A DNA stretch of 64,000 nt from Lewinella sp041392765 (GTDB lineage: Bacteria > Bacteroidota > Bacteroidia > Chitinophagales > Saprospiraceae), in the NCBI GenBank assembly GCA_041392765.1, contig JAWKLL010000024.1, forward strand, positions 1-64,000, read 5' to 3'. The notes beneath the pieces are model-generated. The model did no database searches, was not told the origin of the DNA, and saw nothing but the letters and a program-made list of their open reading frames with translations. This document shows, piece after piece, positions 29,344 through 37,065 of the stretch. Made by a program: the position numbers and the translations under genes. The first letter of the stretch is position 1; each line of letters begins with the position of its first letter.

Positions 29344-30477
29344 ATGAAACCACACTTAGTTGTATGCTTGCTGGCGGGTCTCCTTACGGGGTGCAGCCAG
29401 CCAGACGATGCCGTAGCCGATTACACGGAAGTGATAGTGGGTACCTACACCCGCAAAGAAGGCCATGTGGACGGCAAAGCTGCGGGCATTTACCTAATGA
29501 AAGTCAATGACCAAGGTGCTATTCAGCCTTTGGATACCCTGAAAGAGGTGGTCAATCCTTCTTATATCGCTTTATCGAAAGATGGAAGTTGGTTGTTTGC
29601 TGTTAGTGAAATAGGCCCAGATGTGGATAGTACGGGCTATGTGTATGCGTATCGCCGCACCAAGGATCGTTTTACTTTTGTCAATCGGCAACCTACCTAC
29701 GCCCATGCGCCTTGTTATGTCAGCGTTCACCCCACCGGAAAATGGTTGTACGTGGCCAATTATGTAGGCGGAATGGTGGCGCGTTATCCCTTGCAACCCG
29801 AGGGTATAGGCGAGGCCAGTGATACCCTTCGTCTGCAAGGCAATGGACCGAACGAAGCGCGTCAGGAAAGCGCGCATCCTCACAGCGTCACCCTCAGCCC
29901 CGATGGACAATGGGTTGTAGTCGCCGATTTGGGTACCGATACCCTCCGCGTATTCCAAGCAGACAATCCCAAATGGGCAGCAACCAGCGTATTGCCTTTG
30001 CCACCAGGGGCAGGCCCTCGCCATATTGCTTTCCATCCCCGGTTGCCTTATGCGTATGTATTGAACGAGTTGTTGAATACCGTCACGGTTTTGCACTACA
30101 ATGCCGCCAACGGCAGTCTTCATATTCTCGACCATTGGAGTACCTTGCCAACGAACTTCACGGACTTTAGCATTGGGGCAGATATTCACCTCACCCCGGA
30201 CGGACAATACCTCTATGCCTCCAACCGAGGACACAATAGCTTAGCTGCATGGCGCATCCAACCCGAGGATGGCCGCCTGCAACCCTTGGGACACACACCT
30301 ACGGGTGGCGATTTTCCACGCAATTTTACCATTACTGCCGATGGCAACCAATTATGGGTGGCCAACCAAAATACAGATAATGTGCGCATCTTTGCTATTG
30401 ACAAAGCCACTGGTCTATTGGAGCAAACAGGCCAGTTTGAGGTGAAGACCCCCGTTTGCTTGGTTGTTGGTCGTTAA
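29344..30477 (+). CDS. Lactonase-family beta-propeller lipoprotein (6-phosphogluconolactonase-like)
   Basis: A 377-residue lipoprotein (lipobox LLTGCSQ at residues 13-19) with a seven-bladed propeller of the PF10282 lactonase family. Repeated blade motifs are PSYIALSKDGSWLFAVSE, PCYVSVHPTGKWLYVANY, PHSVTLSPDGQWVVVADLGTD and GADIHLTPDGQYLYASNRGHNS. Cytoplasmic family members (Pgl) hydrolyse 6-phosphogluconolactone; this one is exported, so it more likely acts on an extracytoplasmic lactone or is structural. It is 27 nt after the barrel gene and 22 nt before the carbonic-anhydrase-like gene, likely one operon. Confidence 0.8.
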   Translation: MKPHLVVCLLAGLLTGCSQPDDAVADYTEVIVGTYTRKEGHVDGKAAGIYLMKVNDQGAIQPLDTLKEVVNPSYIALSKDGSWLFAVSEIGPDVDSTGYVYAYRRTKDRFTFVNRQPTYAHAPCYVSVHPTGKWLYVANYVGGMVARYPLQPEGIGEASDTLRLQGNGPNEARQESAHPHSVTLSPDGQWVVVADLGTDTLRVFQADNPKWAATSVLPLPPGAGPRHIAFHPRLPYAYVLNELLNTVTVLHYNAANGSLHILDHWSTLPTNFTDFSIGADIHLTPDGQYLYASNRGHNSLAAWRIQPEDGRLQPLGHTPTGGDFPRNFTITADGNQLWVANQNTDNVRIFAIDKATGLLEQTGQFEVKTPVCLVVGR

Positions 30478-30499
30478 TGTTGATAAATAGATTAGAACT

Positions 30500-31012
30500 A
30501 TGGCATTGATTAAAAGTGTTCGCGGATTTACCCCTCAATGGGGCGACAATTGTTTTTTGGCCGAAAATGCTACTTTGATCGGCGATCTCATTATGGGCGA
30601 CGATTGCAGCGTATGGTTCCAGGCCGTTGTACGGGGCGATGTCAATAGTATCCGCATTGGCAACAAGGTCAATATTCAGGATGGTGCTATCATTCACGGC
30701 ACCTTCGAGCGGGCAGCGACAGCTATCGGCAACCAAGTGAGTATTGGTCATCGTGCGCTGGTACATGGCTGCACCCTGCACGACAACGTATTGGTAGGCA
30801 TGGGGGCTATCATCATGGATCACGCGGTGGTGGAAGAAAACGTACTCATTGCCGCCGGGGCAGTTGTTTTGGAAAACACAATTTGCGAAAGCGGCAGCAT
30901 CTACGCCGGTGTGCCTGCTCGAAAAGTGAAATCGCTGAGTCAAGAACAGTTTGCAGACACCATTGGCCGTATCTCGGATGCTTACTTGAAATATGCGGGT
31001 TGGTTCAAGTAA
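30500..31012 (+). CDS. Gamma-class carbonic anhydrase family protein
   Basis: A 170-residue left-handed beta-helix protein of the YrdA/PaaY/CaiE group. Hexapeptide repeats run through the protein, and metal-ligand histidines are visible in GAIIHGTFER and VSIGHRALVHGC. The ending GVPARKVKSLSQEQ is family-typical. Members form trimers with zinc or iron between subunits and show carbonic anhydrase or thioesterase activity. It is not adjacent to the paa genes here, so a PaaY role is only a possibility. Intact. Confidence 0.85.
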   Translation: MALIKSVRGFTPQWGDNCFLAENATLIGDLIMGDDCSVWFQAVVRGDVNSIRIGNKVNIQDGAIIHGTFERAATAIGNQVSIGHRALVHGCTLHDNVLVGMGAIIMDHAVVEENVLIAAGAVVLENTICESGSIYAGVPARKVKSLSQEQFADTIGRISDAYLKYAGWFK

Positions 31013-31089
31013 TGTTTAGACATACGCTAGGGGACGGGATAAAAATTGAACAGTTTATTTCCGTCAAATTACTAGGTAATTCGGCAATA

Positions 31090-31128
31090 ACCACAACCAC
31101 CCTTTCCGTATCGTGGGGTGGTTGTGGC
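31090..31128. terminator. Hairpin between convergent genes
   Basis: CCACAACCACCC pairs with GGGTGGTTGTGG around a TTTCCGTATCGT-type loop, giving a 12-bp stem between the carbonic-anhydrase-like gene and the ankyrin gene. There is no long T-run on either strand; it probably serves as a weak bidirectional terminator. Confidence 0.55.
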
Positions 31129-31154
31129 ATTCAGTAATGTGATAAAGCAGCTAC

Positions 31155-32300
31155 TCAGTCTTGCACCGTCATCAATACTTGCTCTACCTGCTCCTGTAGG
31201 TAAGGGTCGCTGTAGGACAGGGATACAAAATCACGTGCGGCTACCCCGGCATAATCGCGATAGTCTGGGTTGGCCCCTGCGGATGTCAGGGTTTGGGCGA
31301 TGTCGTTGTGGCCGCGTTGGGCCGCCAGCATGACAGGCGTACTCCCCATGATGTTCACGGGATCGGGGGCTGCGCCATGTACCAACAGCAAATTCACGGC
31401 TTTGGTCATACCTCGTTCAGCCGCCAAGTGCATGGGTGTATTTTCCAAATAATCCACCGCATTGGGGTCGGCGCCTTTTTCCACAAGCACGCGAAGCAAA
31501 TCGGTATTGTGCTGAGCTAACGCCATATTCAACAAGGTTTCACCATTCGGTGTTTGCCAATTTGCATCGGTGTCGGGTTGGTGGCTGCGATGCAGCAGCA
31601 CGCCTGCCAGCACCGCATCGTTTTGCTGAACCGCTTGGAATAGCGCAATGGAACCATCATCATTAGCCAATGACGGATCGGCGCCTACTCGCACCAGCAT
31701 GGCCGCTGTGGGGATCTGCTCTTGCACCACAGCCCTGAACAAAGGGGTGTACCCATTGCTCAATCGGTTGGGGTTGGCACCTTTATCCACCAATTGCTTG
31801 ATAAACGCGGGTTCGTACCCATACGACACCGCCAACATCAGGGGCGTTTCGTCTTGGTCATTGGGCAAGTCGGCTTTGGCGCGCTCCAATATTTTTTCGA
31901 TGATAGCTGGCTGCTGGCTTTTAATAGCTAACGTAAGGGGTGTTTCACCCGCTTCGTTTTTCAAGTTGATCACGGCGGCTTCACATAGCCATTGTACCAT
32001 CTCGTAGTGTCCATTGCTCACGGCCAGCGTCAGCAGGGTTTCGCCTTCTTTATTGTGGCGGTAGTAAGGCTTTTCCACATCAGCGAGCATGGTACGCGCC
32101 AAGGTAATATCGCCTCGCTCAACGGCGGCAAAAAGAAAATCAGCTCGCAGATCGTCGTCGTACTTTTGCCATTTCGACGGCATATTCAGCACATCGGTAG
32201 CATTGCTGGCCGCTTCTTGCGGTAGCGCATTGTCCTCTTGGGCGGCCACTTCCACGGCCAATGTCAAAAACAGTAATGAAGAAAGGATGATCAGACGCAT
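31155..32300 (-). CDS. Secreted ankyrin-repeat protein
   Basis: ATG at 32300 gives a signal peptide (MRLIILSSLLFLTLAVEVAAQ) and a 381-residue protein made almost entirely of about eight ankyrin repeats (EGETLLTLAVSNGHYEMVQWL, AGETPLTLAIKSQQPAIIEKI, DETPLMLAVSYGYEPAFIKQL, NTPMHLAAERGMTKAVNLLL, GSTPVMLAAQRGHNDIAQTL). Ankyrin arrays bind proteins; the partner is unknown. Export to the periplasm is predicted. The 20 residues encoded upstream in frame lack signal-peptide character and were excluded. Confidence 0.85.
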   Translation of the reverse strand: MRLIILSSLLFLTLAVEVAAQEDNALPQEAASNATDVLNMPSKWQKYDDDLRADFLFAAVERGDITLARTMLADVEKPYYRHNKEGETLLTLAVSNGHYEMVQWLCEAAVINLKNEAGETPLTLAIKSQQPAIIEKILERAKADLPNDQDETPLMLAVSYGYEPAFIKQLVDKGANPNRLSNGYTPLFRAVVQEQIPTAAMLVRVGADPSLANDDGSIALFQAVQQNDAVLAGVLLHRSHQPDTDANWQTPNGETLLNMALAQHNTDLLRVLVEKGADPNAVDYLENTPMHLAAERGMTKAVNLLLVHGAAPDPVNIMGSTPVMLAAQRGHNDIAQTLTSAGANPDYRDYAGVAARDFVSLSYSDPYLQEQVEQVLMTVQD

Positions 32301-32641
32301 AATTGCTACATTTTTGGCGGAAGCCCGTCCACGGTTGGCGGTGGCACTCCCTATGTTCATGAAAAATGTATGGCTTTAGCTTATGCGTGTTGGCGTTATA
32401 TGTTTTGAAAATGATTACTGGTATTGAATGTAGGAATATTCCTTTTTATTTTCCAAAGAACACCCGATGGGGAATTATTGTTATTTAAAGTATTGATTAC
32501 CAATTGATTAAAATTTTGTTAATTTTTTTGACTAAAGCATCCTTTGGGAGAGAATCACAATTTTTTACTTTTCCCGCGCATGGTATTATCAATATTTGGT
32601 TACTTTGTCATAACTTTATTAGAATAACAAAATGAACAGCT
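32301..32641. other. Divergent AT-rich intergenic region
   Basis: About 340 nt between the divergent ankyrin and SPOR genes, very AT-rich around 32400-32600. TTACTTTGTCATAAC near 32600 resembles a degenerate -7 element for the SPOR gene. I see no coding region or structured element. Confidence 0.4.
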
Positions 32642-33271
32642 ATGTCTAGATTGGATTTGCTTACTGTAGCCATTGTTATCGTTTGCCTTGGCGCACTCGG
32701 ATACTTAGTTTACAAGATCGTTTCACTGATGAACCCGCCTGCTGATACCCCTGCCATGTCTATCGAAGACACCTACGAAGATGCAGGCGCTACCAGGGAT
32801 TCAACCTATACCGATTGGGATGACGAGGCTTCCACCTCCGATGATGTGGACATGGATGACGATGCGTTTGAAGCGGCGAATGCCCAAGTGGATGCCGCCA
32901 CCACCACGAATGGAACCAGCAGCTACTCCGAGGAAGAAATGGATGACACCGCAGCGGAAGCCCCTGCGGCAACTACCCCTGCTGCCGCCACACGACCCGC
33001 CCCTGCCACCGCGTATGATAGCAGCGGCAGCACGGCGGCAGCGGGCAGGTACATGGTACTGGCAGGTTCGTACAAGCAACGCGCCAATGCAGATACACAA
33101 GTGGCGCGCCTCAAAAAGCTGGGCTTTACGGATGCCAAAGTAGAACTCTTTGACAGAGGGACCTATGCCGTCGTCTTAGTAAACCGCTTCGACAACTACG
33201 GAGACGCCAAGCGTTTAGTTGCTGACTTATCCGCCAAAGGCATCGAAGCCATCGTGGACGAGAAGAAATAG
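32642..33271 (+). CDS. Membrane-anchored SPOR-domain protein
   Basis: A 209-residue protein. An N-terminal membrane helix (about residues 7-28, LLTVAIVIVCLGALGYLVYKIV) is followed by an acidic, Ala/Thr-rich, low-complexity linker (about 40-130). The C-terminal SPOR domain (about 135-208: GRYMVLAGSYKQRANADTQVARLKKLGFTDAKVELF, split here from ...YAVVLVNRF) follows. SPOR domains bind denuded peptidoglycan at division sites, so this protein probably acts in cell division or envelope remodelling. Intact and monocistronic. Confidence 0.88.
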   Translation: MSRLDLLTVAIVIVCLGALGYLVYKIVSLMNPPADTPAMSIEDTYEDAGATRDSTYTDWDDEASTSDDVDMDDDAFEAANAQVDAATTTNGTSSYSEEEMDDTAAEAPAATTPAAATRPAPATAYDSSGSTAAAGRYMVLAGSYKQRANADTQVARLKKLGFTDAKVELFDRGTYAVVLVNRFDNYGDAKRLVADLSAKGIEAIVDEKK

Positions 33272-33360
33272 CACAAGACCTACACCACAGACTTTGGGCG
33301 ATATAAAATGAGTATCGCTACACAAACGTCGTTCCGTGCCGAGGAAGGAGGATGCCGTGC

Positions 33361-33470
33361 CCCCTGCCGCCCACGCTAGGCCAACGCCGTGCAGGGGTCG
33401 CGCTATCCACTCGTAGGCCACCCCGGCTCAGGCCAGGGGCGGCCACCCGTTCCTATCGCTCACGGGGGGC
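33361..33470 (+). repeat. Dispersed GC-rich intergenic repeat, copy b
   Basis: Contains CAGGGGTCGCGCTATCCACTC followed about 45 nt later by CGTTCCTATCGCTCACGG, the same framework as the copies near 14870 and 38880. No coding potential. Confidence 0.5.
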
Positions 33471-33566
33471 GGTTTTGGGTGGTTTGATGATTTTGTGTTC
33501 ACGCCCAATCCTATTCATGGGATATTGATTTTGGATAAACCGGATGGGGGAAACGTCAACGCCAAC

Positions 33567-33594
33567 GTAGAGACGTTGCATGCAACGTCTCTAC
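33567..33594. repeat. Perfect 28-bp palindrome
   Basis: The arm GTAGAGACGTTGCA is followed directly by its exact reverse complement. From memory, this sequence recurs as a dispersed palindrome in cyanobacterial and some Bacteroidota genomes. No T-run follows. Confidence 0.75.
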
Positions 33595-33773
33595 TGGCAG
33601 CCCGGTTTTCCTACTAACAGCAAAAAAATAAAACCAACCCTTTCCTCGATTTTACATCCAATATCAACGTCCCCCCAAAATAGGACTACAGCACAACCAC
33701 CCTTTCGGGAGTAGGCGAAGCGAATAAGACATAGGAAAAAACACCCCAAAAAACGGCAAAAAAACTAAAAAAA

Positions 33774-33910
33774 CCGTAACTTGACCCCTGAATCGCCACG
33801 TTACCGCAAGGAGCAAAAACGCGATGTTCCCTTATAGCCGAAAGGAAGTCTCGATAGCTATTGGGAATGGTTCGTGAGGTGGGGGCGCAAGAGAGTTCTT
33901 AGAGTTGGCA
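33774..33910 (+). repeat. Imperfect direct repeat, left copy
   Basis: About 135 nt, homologous to 36864-36993. The best block is ATCGCCACGTTACCGCAAGG (identical), followed by near-identical GTTCCCTTAT, CCGAAAG, TAGCTAT and GTTCTTAG blocks in the same order. It ends about 12 nt before the AbiJ-like start codon. Confidence 0.75.
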
Positions 33911-33921
33911 ATTATGGAAAA

Positions 33922-35223
33922 ATGATAAACAAGCTAGATGAATTAAGGGAAAGTATTTCTAGTTGTCTGGCAATAGAAAAGTCATACAACTTGCCATCAG
34001 TTTGTAATAGATATTCTTTAGAAGAGGGAGATGAAAGTGAAGCCTTTCAAAGCAAGTTTAAATATGTAATTAGGAGACTGAAGGATAAGGATGAGAAATT
34101 TCTTATTGAATTGGCTAAAAAATTAATAGATGATTACCAGTCATATCAAGTTGGATATTCATTAAACAAATACTTAGAGAACCAATTCTATAAGCTTACT
34201 GAATTAACAAGGAGAAATTTAGTTGAAGAACTCTTGAAATTAAGTGACATCTCAGGAAGCCTTACTTCAGAAGAAATATTACTAAAATCAGGGTTATCTG
34301 ATCACGTACATATAAATTCTTTTGGAAGTATTTTCGGAATTGAAGAAGGAAAAGACCTGCTGCAAGATTTGTTAACAGAGAATATAATGTATCAAATCTT
34401 AGATTCTCAATTTTTAATTTTTCTTGAGCAATTAGTGCATCCCGTAACTCGAAATGAAAAAGATGTGCAGAAATATCTAGAGATAATCAATCCCATAATT
34501 GGCAAGGATGATTTTGAATTAATACAAGATGGTCATATTTCAGGAAGACCAGTTTTTAAAGGGATTCAAAGAAATGGGGTTAAAGGAAAAATTAAAAACT
34601 TAATATTTGCTTCAAAGGGATATAAACCAGAAATAGTTATTAAAGATGCTCTGAACAATGACATTAAAGTTGTTAAGCATGAAGATTCATGTTTAGTATA
34701 TAGCAATCCAATAAAGAATGATGGGTTAAAATGGATACAATTAGTAGAATGGTGGGCATCGAATCAGAAAAGAGAAAAAAGTGCAGAGTTGGCAAAAGAA
34801 TTATTTGATAGACTAAATATGAGTCTCGATTCACAGCCTGAAAAAGAAATGTTTAAGATTTACTATTATCATTATGGTAAATTACTTGGAAAGAAACTTC
34901 CAGCTTTAATTCCACAAGTCTACCTACATTACGACCCTTATTCAATAAGGAAATATGGAATACAATATTTGCTAAGACAGAGAATGGACTTTTTAATACT
35001 TTTTTCCAATACAAAAAGAGTTGTAATAGAAATAGATGTGAAACAACACTATTCAGAAGGTGATAAACCTTCGCCTAAACTATATTCAGATATGGTAAGA
35101 TTAGATAGAGAATTGAAGTTCTTGAATTATGATGTTTATAGGTTAGGAGGGTACGAATTAACACATGACATGGAAAGTACAACAATATCATTTTTTGATA
35201 ACTTATTCGAAAAGTATTTATAA
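33922..35223 (+). CDS. AbiJ-like protein with PD-(D/E)XK-type C-terminus, candidate phage defence
   Basis: A 433-residue protein, strikingly AT-rich against its surroundings, which suggests recent transfer. Residues ~1-110 are helical and recall the N-terminal domain of AbiJ-type abortive-infection proteins (AFQSKFKYVIRRLKDKDEKF). A middle segment (KNLIFASKGYKPEIVIKDAL, then DIKVVKHEDSCLVY and GLKWIQLVEWW) is shared, from memory, with AbiJ_NTD3-containing proteins. The C-terminus (RQRMDFLILFSNTKRVVIEI followed by DVKQHYSEG) fits a PD-(D/E)XK nuclease core: Asp, then E-x-D-x-K. ATG 33922 is chosen over an in-frame start within the repeat. It stands alone, followed by an IS256 element, and is enclosed by the direct repeats. 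Defence is inferred; a plain hypothetical is the alternative. Confidence 0.6.
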   Translation: MINKLDELRESISSCLAIEKSYNLPSVCNRYSLEEGDESEAFQSKFKYVIRRLKDKDEKFLIELAKKLIDDYQSYQVGYSLNKYLENQFYKLTELTRRNLVEELLKLSDISGSLTSEEILLKSGLSDHVHINSFGSIFGIEEGKDLLQDLLTENIMYQILDSQFLIFLEQLVHPVTRNEKDVQKYLEIINPIIGKDDFELIQDGHISGRPVFKGIQRNGVKGKIKNLIFASKGYKPEIVIKDALNNDIKVVKHEDSCLVYSNPIKNDGLKWIQLVEWWASNQKREKSAELAKELFDRLNMSLDSQPEKEMFKIYYYHYGKLLGKKLPALIPQVYLHYDPYSIRKYGIQYLLRQRMDFLILFSNTKRVVIEIDVKQHYSEGDKPSPKLYSDMVRLDRELKFLNYDVYRLGGYELTHDMESTTISFFDNLFEKYL

Positions 35224-35334
35224 AGATAAAAAAGCTTCTAACAAAGCATAAAACGGCACGACAAGAACCCCCTTCTAAATACTACGGGAGTATTGCATAA
35301 AGTGTGTCAAATCCAATTTATTGGATTAAGAATT

Positions 35335-35390
35335 ATTTGAGTTCCCCGATTTTCAAGGGGCTAGCCCCTTGAAAATCGGGGAACTCAAAT
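35335..35390. repeat. 56-bp perfect palindrome inside the IS
   Basis: Left arm 35335-35362 (ATTTGAGTTCCCCGATTTTC then AAGGGGCT) and right arm 35363-35390 are exact reverse complements with centre CTAG. It lies between the transposase stop (35399) and the left end, so transcripts in either direction would form a 28-bp hairpin; probable terminator or shield against outside transcription. A 14-nt piece, CTAGCCCCTTGAAA, recurs outside the right end at 36682-36695. Confidence 0.8.
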
Positions 35391-35398
35391 TTTGGATT

Positions 35399-36610
35399 TT
35401 ACAGGTCCAGCCGCAACCGGTCATCATAAATGATGGCCAGTTGAGCCAGTATCCGATTCCAATTGTGCATGGGCTTAACCCACTTATCTGTGACGTCCTT
35501 TTGCACGAGGTAAAGCAGCTTCATTAGAGCCGTGTCAGAAGTAAAAGAACCTTTCGTTTTGGTAACCTTTCTCAACTGACGATGGAAAGCTTCAATAGCA
35601 TTGGTTGTGTAAATAACCTTTCGAATCATGGGGCTATAATTGAACATTAGAGCAAGGTTTTCCCAATTACGTCTCCAGGAGCTAATGACCTTGGGATATT
35701 GCTTGCCCCACTTTTGTTCCAACCTATTAAGTGCATGCTCTGCCTTTTCGCGGGTAGTAGCCTGATAGATGGTCTTGAGGTCGGCCATGAACTCTTTAGT
35801 GTCATTATAGGACAGGTACTTCTTTGAGTTGCGGATCTGATGGACGATACAAAGCTGTACATCAGTTTTAGGGTAGATGGCTTCGATAGCCTCTACAAAG
35901 CCACTCAAATTATCTACACTAGCGATCAAAATATCCTCTAATCCTCTGTTTTGCAGGTCTGTAAGCACATTCATCCAAAACTTAGCGGACTCATTTTGGC
36001 CGATGTAAAGCCCTAAAACATCGCGATATCCTTCCTGATTCACTCCGATTATTCCATAGACAGCCTTGGTGATTACCCGTCCTTCTTCACGCACTTTATA
36101 GTGAATCGCATCCATAAAAACAAAAGCATATACGCTTTCTAAAGGCCTTGTGCGCCATTCTTCCAGTAGTGGAATGACTTTGTCCGTGACTCTGGAAAGC
36201 GTAGAAGGAGATACTTCTATACCATACATTTCTTCCAAAAAATCGCGGATATCCCCCAGTGAATTACCACGCGCATATAAAGCTAATATCTGCTTTTCAA
36301 GATCTTTTGGAACGTTTTTGGAACGTTTTTCTATCACTTGTGGTTGGAATGTACCACTGCGGTCACGCGGTGTCTCGATCTGCACTTCCCCCAAGCTAGT
36401 GCGCACTATTTTCTTCCCTTTGCCATTTTTGCGATTTGGATGGTTGTCCTCTGCTATGTGAGCCTCCAACTCACCTTCCAACGCCTTTTCCAAAAAAGCT
36501 TTTAAGAGAGGCGTAAAGGCGCCTCCTTCTCCTAACAAGCCTTCACCAGCTTGTAACTTCTCTATCGCTTCCTCACGGAAGATTTCAAAATCAAATTCGT
36601 TGCTTTCCAT
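35399..36610 (-). CDS. IS256-family (mutator-type) transposase
   Basis: A 403-residue intact DDE transposase. Catalytic acids are in FVFMDAIHYKVRE (first Asp), ASVDNLSGFVEAIEAIYP (second Asp) and YTTNAIEAFHRQLRK (Glu). The CIVHQIRNSKKYLSYND segment (the C/D-x2-H signature) is typical of IS256/MULE transposases. The N-terminal half holds an HTH-like region (ARGNSLGDIRDFLEEMYGIE). It is the only gene of the element and is transcribed towards the AbiJ-like gene. Confidence 0.96.
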   Translation of the reverse strand: MESNEFDFEIFREEAIEKLQAGEGLLGEGGAFTPLLKAFLEKALEGELEAHIAEDNHPNRKNGKGKKIVRTSLGEVQIETPRDRSGTFQPQVIEKRSKNVPKDLEKQILALYARGNSLGDIRDFLEEMYGIEVSPSTLSRVTDKVIPLLEEWRTRPLESVYAFVFMDAIHYKVREEGRVITKAVYGIIGVNQEGYRDVLGLYIGQNESAKFWMNVLTDLQNRGLEDILIASVDNLSGFVEAIEAIYPKTDVQLCIVHQIRNSKKYLSYNDTKEFMADLKTIYQATTREKAEHALNRLEQKWGKQYPKVISSWRRNWENLALMFNYSPMIRKVIYTTNAIEAFHRQLRKVTKTKGSFTSDTALMKLLYLVQKDVTDKWVKPMHNWNRILAQLAIIYDDRLRLDL

Positions 36611-36674
36611 TTCTTTGTTGTGTGTTTTTGCAAGTTAATAAAAATTTTGCTGACACACTTTTTGCAACGGTCTC

Positions 36675-37065
36675 AATACTACTAGCCCCTTGAAATCCAA
36701 CACCTTACAGCAAGGTTTCAGACGAATTTAATCGGATGTACTACCATCCTTTCCTACTCTGGCGTGCGCGACTGGTAATCCCGAAAACTTTTTACACAAC
36801 CCCAGGTGCGAAGCCCAGCAGTACTCGCCCCAAAAAAGCCCGAAAAGCCAGCGTTAAAACATGAAAAAAAAACCTAACTTGCCCCTAAATCGCCACGTTA
36901 CCGCAAGGAGTAAAATCGACGTTCCCTTATTACCGAAAGTGGGTAGCCTAGCTATCGGGATGGTGTGAGGGCGCAGATCGTTCTTAGCGTTAGGATAAAT
37001 TAACATGAAGACAACAGTGCTATATCTAATTTCTTTTTTAGGGTTATCTACCAAGCATCAACATC
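36675..37065. other. 390-nt spacer right of the IS element
   Basis: Begins with the right target duplication, followed by CTAGCCCCTTGAAA and non-coding sequence, then the right copy of the ~130-bp direct repeat (36864-36993). I see no gene; ATG at 37005 opens only a short frame overlapping the next gene. Confidence 0.5.
36864..36993 (+). repeat. Imperfect direct repeat, right copy
   Basis: Counterpart of 33774-33910 in the same orientation and block order, with several small gaps. It ends about 70 nt before the membrane-protein start codon. The two copies enclose the AbiJ-like gene and the IS. Confidence 0.75.

Larger units (their letters stand above)
33272..33921. other. Repeat-rich 650-nt spacer entering the accessory region
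   Basis: Holds no credible gene. It contains a GC-rich dispersed repeat (33361-33470), a 28-bp perfect palindrome (33567-33594) and the left copy of a ~130-bp direct repeat (33774-33910), all listed separately. Confidence 0.6.
35286..36674 (-). mobile_element. IS256-family insertion sequence, complete
   Basis: A 1389-bp element with imperfect terminal inverted repeats (left GGGAGTATTGCATAAAGTGTG, right reverse-complemented GAGACCGTTGCAAAAGTGTG; the TTGCA and AAAGTGTGTCA blocks are identical). It is flanked by the 8-bp direct duplication AATACTAC at 35278-35285 and 36675-36682, as expected for IS256. The transposase is intact, so the insertion may be recent and active. It lies just downstream of the AbiJ-like gene. 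Confidence 0.85.

Noticed and set aside
30500..31012. paaY of the phenylacetate pathway
   Set aside because: Gamma carbonic anhydrase-like proteins look alike, and this gene lacks the paa operator and is 9 kb from paaZ among unrelated genes.
33567..33594. CRISPR repeat
   Set aside because: Single copy with no regularly spaced repeats nearby; it is a perfect palindrome.
33922..36674. Two-gene toxin-antitoxin pair of AbiJ-like protein with the transposase
   Set aside because: The second gene is plainly an IS256 transposase with its own ends and target duplication.
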